Assembly: GCA_964611435.1 (NCBI GenBank) | Contig: CAZSXT010000010.1 | Span: 38,354 to 102,353 of the forward strand | Direction: 5' to 3' | Length of the DNA stretch: 64,000 nt | Origin: JAYPHU01 sp964611435 | GTDB taxonomy: Bacteria; Pseudomonadota; Alphaproteobacteria; Rhodospirillales; UBA2165 | Shown here: one piece after another, positions 28,125 to 36,926 of the stretch | Position numbering within the stretch: position 1 is the stretch's first letter | How the letters are laid out: every line of letters begins with the position of its first letter | Program-made: the position numbers and the translations under genes | Notes under the pieces: model-generated | Databases searched by the model: none | Seen by the model: the letters and a program-made list of their open reading frames with translations, nothing else | What the model was told of the DNA's origin: nothing

Positions 28125-31010
28125 CTATTCCGCCGCCATGGGAAAGTGGCTGGCGGCGTCGGCGCAACGGTTGCAGACCTCTTCGTGACCGGAGACGGCG
28201 CCGACCTCGGGCAGGACCTTGAAGCAACGGACGCATTTTTCGCCGCCGGCCATTTCCGGCACCACGCCGATGCCGGCCACGTCTTCCAGGGTGAAGGCGC
28301 CGGCGGGCGGCGCCTCGGCGATCAGGGTGGCGTCCGAGGTGATGCCGATCTCGGCGACATCCACGTCAGCCAACAGGTCCACATAGTCATGCGGGGCATA
28401 GATCTTCGGATGCGCCTGCAGGCTGGAACCGATCCGTTTTTCCGCCCGTTCGATCTCCAGCGCGCCGGTGACCACGCGGCGAAGCTCCCGGATTTTCTTC
28501 CAGCGGCCGGCCAGCTCTTCATTCTTCCAGCTTTCCGGAATATCCGGGAACAGACGCAGATGTACGCTTTCCTCGTCGCCCGGATGGCGGGCGAGCCAAG
28601 CTTCTTCGGCGGTGAAGCAGATGAACGGCGCGAGCCAAGCCGTCAGGCAGTTAAACAGGTGATCCAGCACGGTGCGAGCGGCACGGCGGTTGATCGAATC
28701 CGCCCGGTCACAATAGAGCGCATCTTTGCGAATATCCAAATAGAAAGCGGACAGATCGACCGCGCAAAAGGTATGCAGTTCGGTGAACAAATGATGGAAC
28801 TCGAACGTCTCGCAGGCGCGCCGGATGCGGGCATCCAGTTCGTACAGCCGGTGCAGCACCCAGCGATCCAGTTCCGGCATGTCCGATTCCGGCAATTTTT
28901 CCGCCTCGTCAAAATCGGCGAGATTGCCCAACAGATAGCGTAGCGTATTGCGCAGCCGCCGGTAGATATCCGAATGGTGTTTGATGATCTCGGGACCGAT
29001 CCGCAGGTCCTCGGAGTAATCTGAACCGACCACCCAAAGCCGCAAGATATCGGCGCCGTTCTGGTCCACGACGGTTTGCGGTGCGGTGATATTGCCCAAG
29101 GACTTGGACATTTTCTGTCCGTCCTCGGCCATGACAAAGCCATGAGTCAGTACACCGTCATAAGGCGCACGACCGCGGGTGCCGCAAGATTCCAGCAACG
29201 ATGAATGGAACCAGCCCCGGTGCTGATCGGAGCCTTCCAAATACAGCGACGCCGGCCATGCCAGCCCCTCGGTCTGTTCCAGAACGAAACTGTGGGTGGA
29301 ACCGGAATCAAACCAGACATCCAGAATATCAGTAACCTGCTCGTAGTCGCCGGCGCTATGGTCGTTGCCGAGGAAGCGCGTCATGTCCGAGCCGAACCAG
29401 GCGTCCGCACCCTCCGCCTCAATCGCCTCGGCAATGCGTTCGTTGACCGCCGGATCGCGCAAAATTTCGCCCGTTTCTTTGTGGACGAAGACAGTGATCG
29501 GCACGCCCCAAGCGCGCTGGCGGGAAATCACCCAGTCCGGCCGGCCTTCGATCATGGCATGCAGCCGGGACTGGCCTGATTTCGGATAGAAGCCGGTATC
29601 GGCGATTGCGCCCAGAGCGATATCCCGGAGGGACTTTCCGCTTTCCGGCATATCCTTGTCCATGGCGATGAACCACTGAGGCGTATTGCGGAAGATCACC
29701 GGCTTTTTGGATCGCCAGGAATGAGGATACTGGTGCTTCAGCCGCCCGCGGGCGATCAGCGCATTGGCGGCGACAAGCGCTTCGATGACGGCGGCGTTGG
29801 CGTCGCCCTTCTTACCTTTATCGGTAATCACCCGTTTACCGGCAAAACCCGGCGCTGCGTCCGTATAGTATCCATCCGCATCCACCGTGTAGGGTATCTG
29901 CGGATCGATGTTCATATCGGTCAAATGGCGGGTATTCGCCGTCCAAATCTCGAAGTCGTCCCGGCCATGGCCCGGCGCGGTGTGGACGAAGCCCGCACCC
30001 GTATCGTCGGTCACGTGATCGCCATCCATCAGGGGCACGGCAAAATCGTAACCCATGCCGGCCAACGGATGAGCGCAGATAAGACCCGCCAGCATCTCTG
30101 CGGAAACATCGGCGACCCGCTTGTGCGCATCGACCCGCGCTGAACCCATCACTTCTTCCGCGAGAGAGTCCGCCAGGATCAGCTTGTCGCCGGCGACGGC
30201 CCAATTGTCTTCCGGCGCTTCGGTGACTTCGTAGAGGCCGTAATTGATCCGCGATGAGAAACAGATCGCCCGATTGCCGGGAATGGTCCAAGGCGTGGTG
30301 GTCCAGATCACTACGGCGGCGTCGGCAATATCGTCATCACCGCCCGACGTAATCGGGAATTTGGCCCAGATTGTATCGGATTCATGATCGAAATACTCGA
30401 TCTCCGCTTCCGCCAGGGCGGTCTTTTCCACCACTGACCACATGACCGGTTTGGAGCCCCGGTACAAAAGCCCGTTGTCCAGGAACTTCATCAGCTCCCG
30501 CGCGATTTGCGCCTCGGCGGCAAAGGTCATGGTCGTATACGGATTGTTCCAATCGCCGATGACGCCCAAGCGCTTAAACTCATCCCGTTGGATATCGATC
30601 CACTTTTCGGCAAAGTCCCGGCATTCCTGGCGGAACTCTACGATCGGCACGGCGTCCTTGTCCTGACCTTTGGCGCGGTATTGTTCCTCGATTTTCCACT
30701 CGATCGGCAGCCCGTGGCAATCCCAGCCGGGGACATAGTTGGAATCCTTGCCCATCATCTGTTGGGAGCGGGAGATCACGTCCTTCAAGATTTTATTCAG
30801 CGCGTGGCCGATATGCAGGTTGCCGTTGGCGTAGGGCGGGCCGTCATGGAGAATAAATTTCTCCCGGCCCTTTGACTGTTCCCGCTGGCGTTTGTAGATG
30901 TCCAGCTTCTCCCAGCGTTCCAGCAATTCCGGCTCGCGCTTGGGCAGGCCGGCCTTCATAGGAAAGTCGGTCTTGGGAAGGTAAACGGTCGATTTATAAT
31001 CCACACTCAT
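28125..31010 (-). CDS. ileS: Isoleucyl-tRNA synthetase
   Basis: Class I aminoacyl-tRNA synthetase of 961 residues. HIGH appears in NLHIGHALNK near residue 68 and KMSKS in GQKMSKSLGN near 635. An editing domain lies between them. The C-terminal zinc site is CVRC with CNRC near residues 925-950. It starts nine bases after the ribF stop, and lspA follows six bases downstream, the usual ribF-ileS-lspA order of proteobacteria. Confidence 0.98.
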   Translation of the reverse strand: MSVDYKSTVYLPKTDFPMKAGLPKREPELLERWEKLDIYKRQREQSKGREKFILHDGPPYANGNLHIGHALNKILKDVISRSQQMMGKDSNYVPGWDCHGLPIEWKIEEQYRAKGQDKDAVPIVEFRQECRDFAEKWIDIQRDEFKRLGVIGDWNNPYTTMTFAAEAQIARELMKFLDNGLLYRGSKPVMWSVVEKTALAEAEIEYFDHESDTIWAKFPITSGGDDDIADAAVVIWTTTPWTIPGNRAICFSSRINYGLYEVTEAPEDNWAVAGDKLILADSLAEEVMGSARVDAHKRVADVSAEMLAGLICAHPLAGMGYDFAVPLMDGDHVTDDTGAGFVHTAPGHGRDDFEIWTANTRHLTDMNIDPQIPYTVDADGYYTDAAPGFAGKRVITDKGKKGDANAAVIEALVAANALIARGRLKHQYPHSWRSKKPVIFRNTPQWFIAMDKDMPESGKSLRDIALGAIADTGFYPKSGQSRLHAMIEGRPDWVISRQRAWGVPITVFVHKETGEILRDPAVNERIAEAIEAEGADAWFGSDMTRFLGNDHSAGDYEQVTDILDVWFDSGSTHSFVLEQTEGLAWPASLYLEGSDQHRGWFHSSLLESCGTRGRAPYDGVLTHGFVMAEDGQKMSKSLGNITAPQTVVDQNGADILRLWVVGSDYSEDLRIGPEIIKHHSDIYRRLRNTLRYLLGNLADFDEAEKLPESDMPELDRWVLHRLYELDARIRRACETFEFHHLFTELHTFCAVDLSAFYLDIRKDALYCDRADSINRRAARTVLDHLFNCLTAWLAPFICFTAEEAWLARHPGDEESVHLRLFPDIPESWKNEELAGRWKKIRELRRVVTGALEIERAEKRIGSSLQAHPKIYAPHDYVDLLADVDVAEIGITSDATLIAEAPPAGAFTLEDVAGIGVVPEMAGGEKCVRCFKVLPEVGAVSGHEEVCNRCADAASHFPMAAE

Positions 31011-31019
31011 TGTTTTTAG

Positions 31020-31976
31020 CTATCCGTTCTTAGCTGCGTCAGCGGCCAGCATCTCCCGGGCCAGGCCACAATCCGCATCAATTTGCGCCTTTAAGGCGTC
31101 GATCCCATCGAATTTCTTCTCCGGGCGTATGAATTCCACCAGGCCCACACGCAGGTGTTTGCCGTAAATATCCTGGTTGAAATCAAAAATATGGGTTTCC
31201 AGCAGGCAACTCGTGCCATCGAAGGTGGGTCTATAGCCCAAATTCGCGATCCCGTCATGCCAAACCGTGTCCGGCCCGTCGTCGAGGCCGGCGCGGATGG
31301 CATAGCCGCCGAGCGCCGTGCCCAGATTATCTTCACACAGGATATTTGCCGTGGGAAATCCGATCGTCCGGCCGCGCTGATCGCCCTTGATCACCCGGCC
31401 CGCGATTTCATAGGTGCGGCCCAAGAGCCGGGCGGCGTCAACCGGCTTGGCGTCCATCAACGCTTGGCGGATTCTGGTGGAGGAAATGACTTCGCCCGAA
31501 TCATCAACCACCTGTTCGACGCTGGTGGTCTCGAAGCCTTTCTTGCGACCTTCTTCCTTCAGAAACGTCGTATCGCCCTGGCGCTTATGGCCGAACGTAA
31601 AGTCGCCGCCGGAGACAATATGCGAGGCGCCGAATCCGCTTACCAGTACGTCGTCGATAAAAGTTTCCGCGCTCATGCCGGCGAGATTCTTGTCGAAGTG
31701 CAGAACCACCAGAAAATCGACGCCCAGGTCCTCAATATGCCGGCCTTTCACATGGAATGGCGATATGCGAAACGGCGCGCCATTGGGATCGAAAAAAGTG
31801 CGGGGGTGCGGCTCGAACGTCAGCACGCCCCATGGCACGCCGGCATCCTTGGCGATCCGGCCGGCCGTATGGATCACTTCCTGATGGCCGAGATGAACGC
31901 CATCGAAATTACCGATGGCGATGGCGCCGCCGCGATGGCTGCGTACGAGCCCGTCAAAATGTCTGTATAGGCGCAT
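31020..31976 (-). CDS. ribF: Bifunctional riboflavin kinase/FMN adenylyltransferase
   Basis: Makes FMN and FAD from riboflavin (318 residues). The N-terminal adenylyltransferase half has GNFDGVHLGHQEVI near residue 18 and STRIRQALMDAK near 165. The C-terminal kinase half has VIKGDQRGRTIGFPTANI. The ATG ending at 31976 opens the conserved N-terminus; a longer in-frame start 13 codons upstream is unsupported. It leads the ribF-ileS-lspA-lipoprotein transcript. Confidence 0.95.
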   Translation of the reverse strand: MRLYRHFDGLVRSHRGGAIAIGNFDGVHLGHQEVIHTAGRIAKDAGVPWGVLTFEPHPRTFFDPNGAPFRISPFHVKGRHIEDLGVDFLVVLHFDKNLAGMSAETFIDDVLVSGFGASHIVSGGDFTFGHKRQGDTTFLKEEGRKKGFETTSVEQVVDDSGEVISSTRIRQALMDAKPVDAARLLGRTYEIAGRVIKGDQRGRTIGFPTANILCEDNLGTALGGYAIRAGLDDGPDTVWHDGIANLGYRPTFDGTSCLLETHIFDFNQDIYGKHLRVGLVEFIRPEKKFDGIDALKAQIDADCGLAREMLAADAAKNG

Positions 31977-32156
31977 GGCGGGCTGGAAAGTGTCAGTATG
32001 CCCCCATGGGGTCAAGAGGAAATGGGCGTGTTTTCAAATGCTTGTCCGAATGGCCAAGCCGATCATAATGACCCTTGTTTTATGAAATCTTTAGGTTCGC
32101 CGGATTAGTCTCCTCGCCATGATATAGGTCTCGAAACAGTTTCAAAACGATGCGTC

Positions 32157-34061
32157 GTGACGCCTGAGAGTAAACATACAAAACTTATCCGCGCGCGCGC
32201 GCTTCATCAAAAAGGCGCGTTGCGTGAGGCCGCCAACCTCTATCGGGAAATCCTGAAGGAGACGGGCGAGGACGGCGAAATATTGAACCTGTTGGGCGCC
32301 CTGCTGCTAGAAGCCGGTCTTCATGATCAGGCGCAGGATGTTCTGCAACGCGCCCTCGTGGTCGGTGGCGCGAATTCCGGTGTGCTCCACAATTATGGAT
32401 TGGCGCTGCAACAAGGCGGGCGTTGGCCGGAAGCCGTACGCGCCCTGGGAAATGCCGCCAGCGCGGACCCCGGCAACGCCGCGATCTGGTTCGTGCTGGC
32501 AAACCTGTTGGTGAGCCTAAACCGATTTCCCGAGGCCCAAGAGGCGTTCGAGGCGTGCCTGAGAGCGGACGGCAACAATCTGGATTGTCTTATCAACTTT
32601 GGCGCATTGCGCCGGAACCAAGGCAAGCTGACGGAGGCCGAAGAGCTGTTTAAACAGGCGTTGGTACTGGCGCCCGGTGATGTCCGTGCGAAGGAGTATT
32701 TGGCCCGGGTGCAGGCCGACCAAGGGGCCTATGATCTGGCGGTAAAGACGTATTTTGAGGTTTTGGCGGCGTCACCGGCTTATCTGGAAGCCCGGCTACG
32801 CTGCGCCGCCATCTTACAGAAGCTGGCGCGCTTTGATGAGGCTCTTGAACTGCTGGAAGACGCAGATGCTTCGGATATCGGAGTTTTGATCGGCCGGGCG
32901 CACCTGTCCCGTGACATGGGCCGTTTTGACGAGGCCGCCGCGTGCCTGGACCAAGTGGTTCCGGACGAGGAAGATGCCGTTGCAGTTCTCGCTAACAAGG
33001 CGCTGTTGCAGCAACATCGCGGAGACGTATCCGGTGCGATCAAACTCTACCAGCAGGCAATTCACGCAGCGCCAGACAACCGGGACCTCAATGTGAACCT
33101 TGCGCATGCCCTGTTGCTGAACGGCGACTATTCCGAGGGTTGGCGGGAATTTGACAAACGTGTTGAGGAGCCAGCGGCCCGTGCCCTCAGGCCCGACTGG
33201 CCTGGCAAAAAATGGGACGGGGAATCGGTCACCGGCAAGTCAATCCTGGTGGCCGGCGAACAGGGCAAAGGGGATTATTTTCAGTTTTTGAGATATCTGC
33301 CCCGGCTGATTGAATTAGGCGCGGCGGTCACTGCGTCCGCATCGGCGCGGTTGCATCCCGTGCTGTCGTCAAAGATCGACGGCGTCCACTGGGTGCCGAT
33401 CGAAGGGCCGTATCCGGAGACCGATTATCATGCCCGGTTGATGAGTTTACCCGCATATTTTGATGGCGGCAGGCCGTTCTGGCCGGGCGCGTATATTTCC
33501 GCCGAAATGGATCGGGTGAACACATGGGTGCGGCGGTTAGCCGGGGATCGCCCGAAGATTGGAATCGCCTGGCAGGGCAATCGGGCATACGCTTTTGATC
33601 ACTTACGATCCGTCGCTCTGGCCCTGTTTGCCCCCTTGGTGGAAAGGGAAGATATAGTCCTGTATTCGCTGCAAAAAGGCGGGGCCGCCGGTCAGATCGC
33701 CGAAAATGGATGGGACTCCCGGATCAGAGACGTCACTGCGGATATGGATGGCGATGCCGCCTTTGTCGATACGGCGGCGGTGATCGACAATTTGGACCTG
33801 ATCATTACCACCGATACATCTCTTCCCCATCTCGCCGGGGCTATGGGAAAGCCGGTGTGGATGATTCTATCGACCGCTCCGGATTGGCGCTGGGGGTTAT
33901 GCGGCAGCGATTGCCCCTGGTATCCGACGATGCGACTGGTCCGGCAGTCGGCGCCGAACGATTGGGCTGGCGTCATGTCCCGGGTCAGGCAAGCGCTTGA
34001 TCACTGGATGTCGGATGGCGGCGATCCGAACAGGGCTGCGGACAAAATTCTGAAGGGTTAA
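32157..34061 (+). CDS. TPR protein with glycosyltransferase-like C-terminal domain
   Basis: 634-residue cytosolic protein. About eight to nine TPR-like repeats fill residues 1-330 (for example AANLYREILKETGEDGEILN and LAHALLLNGDYSEGWREF). The C-terminal 290 residues resemble the GT-B fold half found in many alphaproteobacterial TPR proteins, with WQGNRAYAFDHLRS, NLDLIITTDTSLPHLAGAMG and a DWRWGL segment. This suggests protein or envelope glycosylation, but no substrate is known. The GTG at 32157 is the first start in frame; the nearby ATG at 32150 leads to an immediate stop. It converges on, and overlaps by four bases, the DMT transporter gene. Confidence 0.78.
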   Translation: MTPESKHTKLIRARALHQKGALREAANLYREILKETGEDGEILNLLGALLLEAGLHDQAQDVLQRALVVGGANSGVLHNYGLALQQGGRWPEAVRALGNAASADPGNAAIWFVLANLLVSLNRFPEAQEAFEACLRADGNNLDCLINFGALRRNQGKLTEAEELFKQALVLAPGDVRAKEYLARVQADQGAYDLAVKTYFEVLAASPAYLEARLRCAAILQKLARFDEALELLEDADASDIGVLIGRAHLSRDMGRFDEAAACLDQVVPDEEDAVAVLANKALLQQHRGDVSGAIKLYQQAIHAAPDNRDLNVNLAHALLLNGDYSEGWREFDKRVEEPAARALRPDWPGKKWDGESVTGKSILVAGEQGKGDYFQFLRYLPRLIELGAAVTASASARLHPVLSSKIDGVHWVPIEGPYPETDYHARLMSLPAYFDGGRPFWPGAYISAEMDRVNTWVRRLAGDRPKIGIAWQGNRAYAFDHLRSVALALFAPLVEREDIVLYSLQKGGAAGQIAENGWDSRIRDVTADMDGDAAFVDTAAVIDNLDLIITTDTSLPHLAGAMGKPVWMILSTAPDWRWGLCGSDCPWYPTMRLVRQSAPNDWAGVMSRVRQALDHWMSDGGDPNRAADKILKG

Positions 34062-34987
34062 TCGTCTGCCGGCGGCGGTTTTTTCTGGCTGACCACCAAC
34101 AGGATGCCCAGGAAGATCATCAACGCGCCGGCGACGTGATAGAAATACAGCTCTTCTCCCAAAAACAGGATGGCCATGCCGGCGCTGAACACTGGCATCA
34201 GATTGACGAAGATGGCGCTTTTGTTGACGCCGACTGCGGGGACGGCCTTGTTCCATAGGATGGTCGGTAGAACGGTTGGGACAATGGCCAAGAAGATAAC
34301 GGTCACCACGGTCTCGGTCAGCATCGGCACCGGCTTTACGACAATGCTCTCGATGGCGTACAGGGGAATCAATTCGATCCCGCCGCAGAACATGATGACG
34401 AACAGCGCGCTTGAAAAACTCACATCCTTCGGCAGCCGGGGCAGGAAGTTGGCGTACCAGGCATAGCCAACCACCGCACAGATCATGATCATGTCGCCGG
34501 CATTGAACGCCAATGAGGTGAGCACGTCGACATCGCCTTTCGACGTCATCAGCGTGATACCAAGAAAAGCGCCGAGGATGCCCGATGCCTGGCGCAGGCT
34601 CAGCTTGTCCTGAAAGAAGGCCCAGGCGACCAGGGCGGTCATGGTCGGCTGAGTGGCGTTCAGAATGCCGCCGTTGGTCGCCGTGGTGAAGTTGAGAGAC
34701 AAGGTCGAGAGCGTGCTCCCGCCGACGATGAACATGCCCATCATAAAAAAGAACGGCAGGCGCTTGCGGATGATCGGGAACTCTTCCCGCAACTTCGGCC
34801 AGGCGAAGGGAAGGACAACGAGCGCACCGCCGAACCAGCGCCAAAAGGACATGCCCAGCGGCGGGATGGTCTCGTGGATCCAGCGCACCCAGACGATGCC
34901 GGTGGACCAGAAAAACACCACGGCGACCAGCATGGCGTAGCCGACCCAGGGGGAGATCGCCGGCTGTTCAGTTGGATTGTCGTTCAT
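34058..34987 (-). CDS. DMT (EamA) family transporter
   Basis: Inner-membrane permease of 309 residues with ten predicted membrane segments in two EamA repeats. Family features include the first helix VAVVFFWSTGIVWVRW and the end of repeat one, ATNGGILNATQPTMTALVAW. The start overlaps the stop of the TPR/OGT-like gene by four bases (ATGA), so the two are translationally coupled, an unusual partnership. Such proteins often export amino acids or nucleotide sugars; the neighbour makes a sugar-related substrate thinkable but unproven. Confidence 0.87.
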   Translation of the reverse strand: MNDNPTEQPAISPWVGYAMLVAVVFFWSTGIVWVRWIHETIPPLGMSFWRWFGGALVVLPFAWPKLREEFPIIRKRLPFFFMMGMFIVGGSTLSTLSLNFTTATNGGILNATQPTMTALVAWAFFQDKLSLRQASGILGAFLGITLMTSKGDVDVLTSLAFNAGDMIMICAVVGYAWYANFLPRLPKDVSFSSALFVIMFCGGIELIPLYAIESIVVKPVPMLTETVVTVIFLAIVPTVLPTILWNKAVPAVGVNKSAIFVNLMPVFSAGMAILFLGEELYFYHVAGALMIFLGILLVVSQKKPPPADD

Positions 34988-36804
34988 ATGGTGGTGTCCA
35001 GACGGACCAGGGCATCGGTAAAGAATTTTTCATGCGCCCGGACCGCCTCGTCATTGTCGAACAGAACCGGATGTGCGGCTTTGATCCGGGTCTCGATTTC
35101 GTGGCGCCGTTCCGGATCGTTGGCGAGAGCGACGGCAAGCGTGGCATAGTCCTCGTCGGATTCCGCGAGGCAGTCGGTGATGCCCATCTGGCGGTAAAAT
35201 CCCGCGGTAATCCGGCCCCGGAGGAAGGGTGATGGCTGTGTGACCACCGCCTTACCTACCGCGAAAGCTTCCAGGCTGGAATTGCCGCCGCAGAAGACGG
35301 TCGAGTCTAAAATGATATTTGCGTGTTCCATAAGGGACAGATAGCGTGCGCCGGGCATTCTGGGAAGGAAAACCACGCGCTCGGACAATGAACCGAGCGA
35401 CTCCTTAAACCGGGCCTTCAACAGCCGGCTCCAGCTTTCCTGCTGACCATCGATGAGAACGACAAGCGCCTTGGTGTCTTCCGTTAGTATCCTTTTAAGG
35501 ACGTCATCGAATGTCGGGTGCAGTTTGAACAGGCTTTGCGGACACATATAGAGGGTGTCCTCGTCCGAGAGGCCAAAGTCCCCACGTGTCGTTGTGGCCG
35601 GTTTTATGTCAGGCATGGTGTAGCTCGTGCCGATATCCGGGAAGAGGATCAGTTCTTCGGAATAATGCGCTTCGGCATTGCCCGGTTCGAGCAGGCTTGA
35701 CGAGATGAAATAATCAATTTCCGGCAGGCCTGTGGTCACCGGATGTCCCCAAATCACGCATTGAAGGGGGGCCAGGCGCGCAAAGCCGAGAAAATAACTC
35801 ATCGGCTCCATGCCGATATCCGGGTAGTAGAGAATATCCAGTTCCGCCGCCGCCACGGTTCGATGGGCCACGGTCAAAGATTCCGCGAGTTCTTCAAAGT
35901 GGTCGGCTGACGCCGCCAACGCCGCCAAGTCACTGTCCCTATCCCGAGCATAGGGCCCCAAGTGGAAGACGAAGACTTCAAACTTATCCCGATCCAGATA
36001 CTCGATCAGGCGGCGGTTCAGTTTGCCGATGGTATGACTGCCCAAATGGGCCGAGGCGAAACCGATCCTGATCCGCCGGTCTGTGGGTGGGCGATAGCCG
36101 CTGCAATGGGGTGCGGTGAAATTCAATGATGGACAAGCGGCCAGATAGGCCCGGGCAAGCAGTTCTTGAATTTCCCGGTCATTATCGCCGTGGTAGACGC
36201 TTGCGAAGTTGGTCATGCCGACTTCGTTTGCCGGATCAGAAAGCGTGACAGGTGAATCGATCAGTTTCCGTACCTTTTCGACCAGCCGTTCCCGATGCCG
36301 GGCATACTGTTCGGTGCTTTGGCCGATAAAGGGAATGGCCAGGGCGCTTAAAAAGCGTGCCGCCCCGATCTCGGGATGGCGGGTTTCCACATTCTCAAAC
36401 AACGTCTGAGCCTCTTCGGTCTCCCCCAAGCGCAACAATGCCCGGCCGAGATTGAGGCTGATCACCGGCTGAGCGGGGTGCAAGTCATGCGCCTGACGGT
36501 AGACCTTGGCCGCGTCCTCTGTCCCACCCAGCCGTTGAAGGGCGTTGCCCAGGTTGTTCAGGATGTCGGGGTCTTCGGGATGATGTTCATGCGCTTCGGT
36601 CAAAGCATCAAATGCCGCCACCATCCAGCCCCGGTCGATCAGGCACGCCCCCAGGTTGGCGCCGGCGATCAGGTGGTCCGGGATCGCTTCCAAAACCTTA
36701 CGATAATATCGTTCGGCCTCGGCAAACTCCCCTGCCCGGTGGTGCATCAGCGCCTTGGCCAGCCACTCGTCCGACGGGATTCTGGTCTGATCTTCGTTAA
36801 CCAT
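34984..36804 (-). CDS. TPR/O-GlcNAc transferase-like (GT41) protein
   Basis: 606-residue protein built like a bacterial SPINDLY/OGT homologue. Residues 1-140 hold about four TPRs (YYRKVLEAIPDHLIAGANLG). From about residue 230 the GT41-type catalytic region follows: RIRIGFASAHLGSHTIG, LDILYYPDIGMEPMSYFLGFARLAPLQ, IWGHPVTTG, and near the C-terminus DSTVFCGGNSSLEAFAVGKAVVT. It could glycosylate cytosolic proteins, possibly flagellin or envelope proteins, but no flagellar gene is present here. The ATG ending at 36804 is preferred over a GTG one codon earlier. It is coupled to the DMT transporter downstream. Confidence 0.82.
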   Translation of the reverse strand: MVNEDQTRIPSDEWLAKALMHHRAGEFAEAERYYRKVLEAIPDHLIAGANLGACLIDRGWMVAAFDALTEAHEHHPEDPDILNNLGNALQRLGGTEDAAKVYRQAHDLHPAQPVISLNLGRALLRLGETEEAQTLFENVETRHPEIGAARFLSALAIPFIGQSTEQYARHRERLVEKVRKLIDSPVTLSDPANEVGMTNFASVYHGDNDREIQELLARAYLAACPSLNFTAPHCSGYRPPTDRRIRIGFASAHLGSHTIGKLNRRLIEYLDRDKFEVFVFHLGPYARDRDSDLAALAASADHFEELAESLTVAHRTVAAAELDILYYPDIGMEPMSYFLGFARLAPLQCVIWGHPVTTGLPEIDYFISSSLLEPGNAEAHYSEELILFPDIGTSYTMPDIKPATTTRGDFGLSDEDTLYMCPQSLFKLHPTFDDVLKRILTEDTKALVVLIDGQQESWSRLLKARFKESLGSLSERVVFLPRMPGARYLSLMEHANIILDSTVFCGGNSSLEAFAVGKAVVTQPSPFLRGRITAGFYRQMGITDCLAESDEDYATLAVALANDPERRHEIETRIKAAHPVLFDNDEAVRAHEKFFTDALVRLDTTI

Positions 36805-36926
36805 CACCGGGATTTAGCACAGGTTTCCTTAAAGAGCATGAACGGGTTGTTGTGCCGTTTCCTCCCGTGGCGTAATTTTAGCGCCAAATCCGACCAAAAG
36901 TGTCCCAAAAAGGGAGAAAGACAAAC

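Noticed and set aside
27735..28943. Long open frame (402 codons) on the plus strand opposite lspA and ileS
   Set aside because: It runs antisense to two clear essential genes, and its translation is rich in Gly, Arg, His and Gln as expected of a shadow frame in GC-rich DNA; no family is recognisable.
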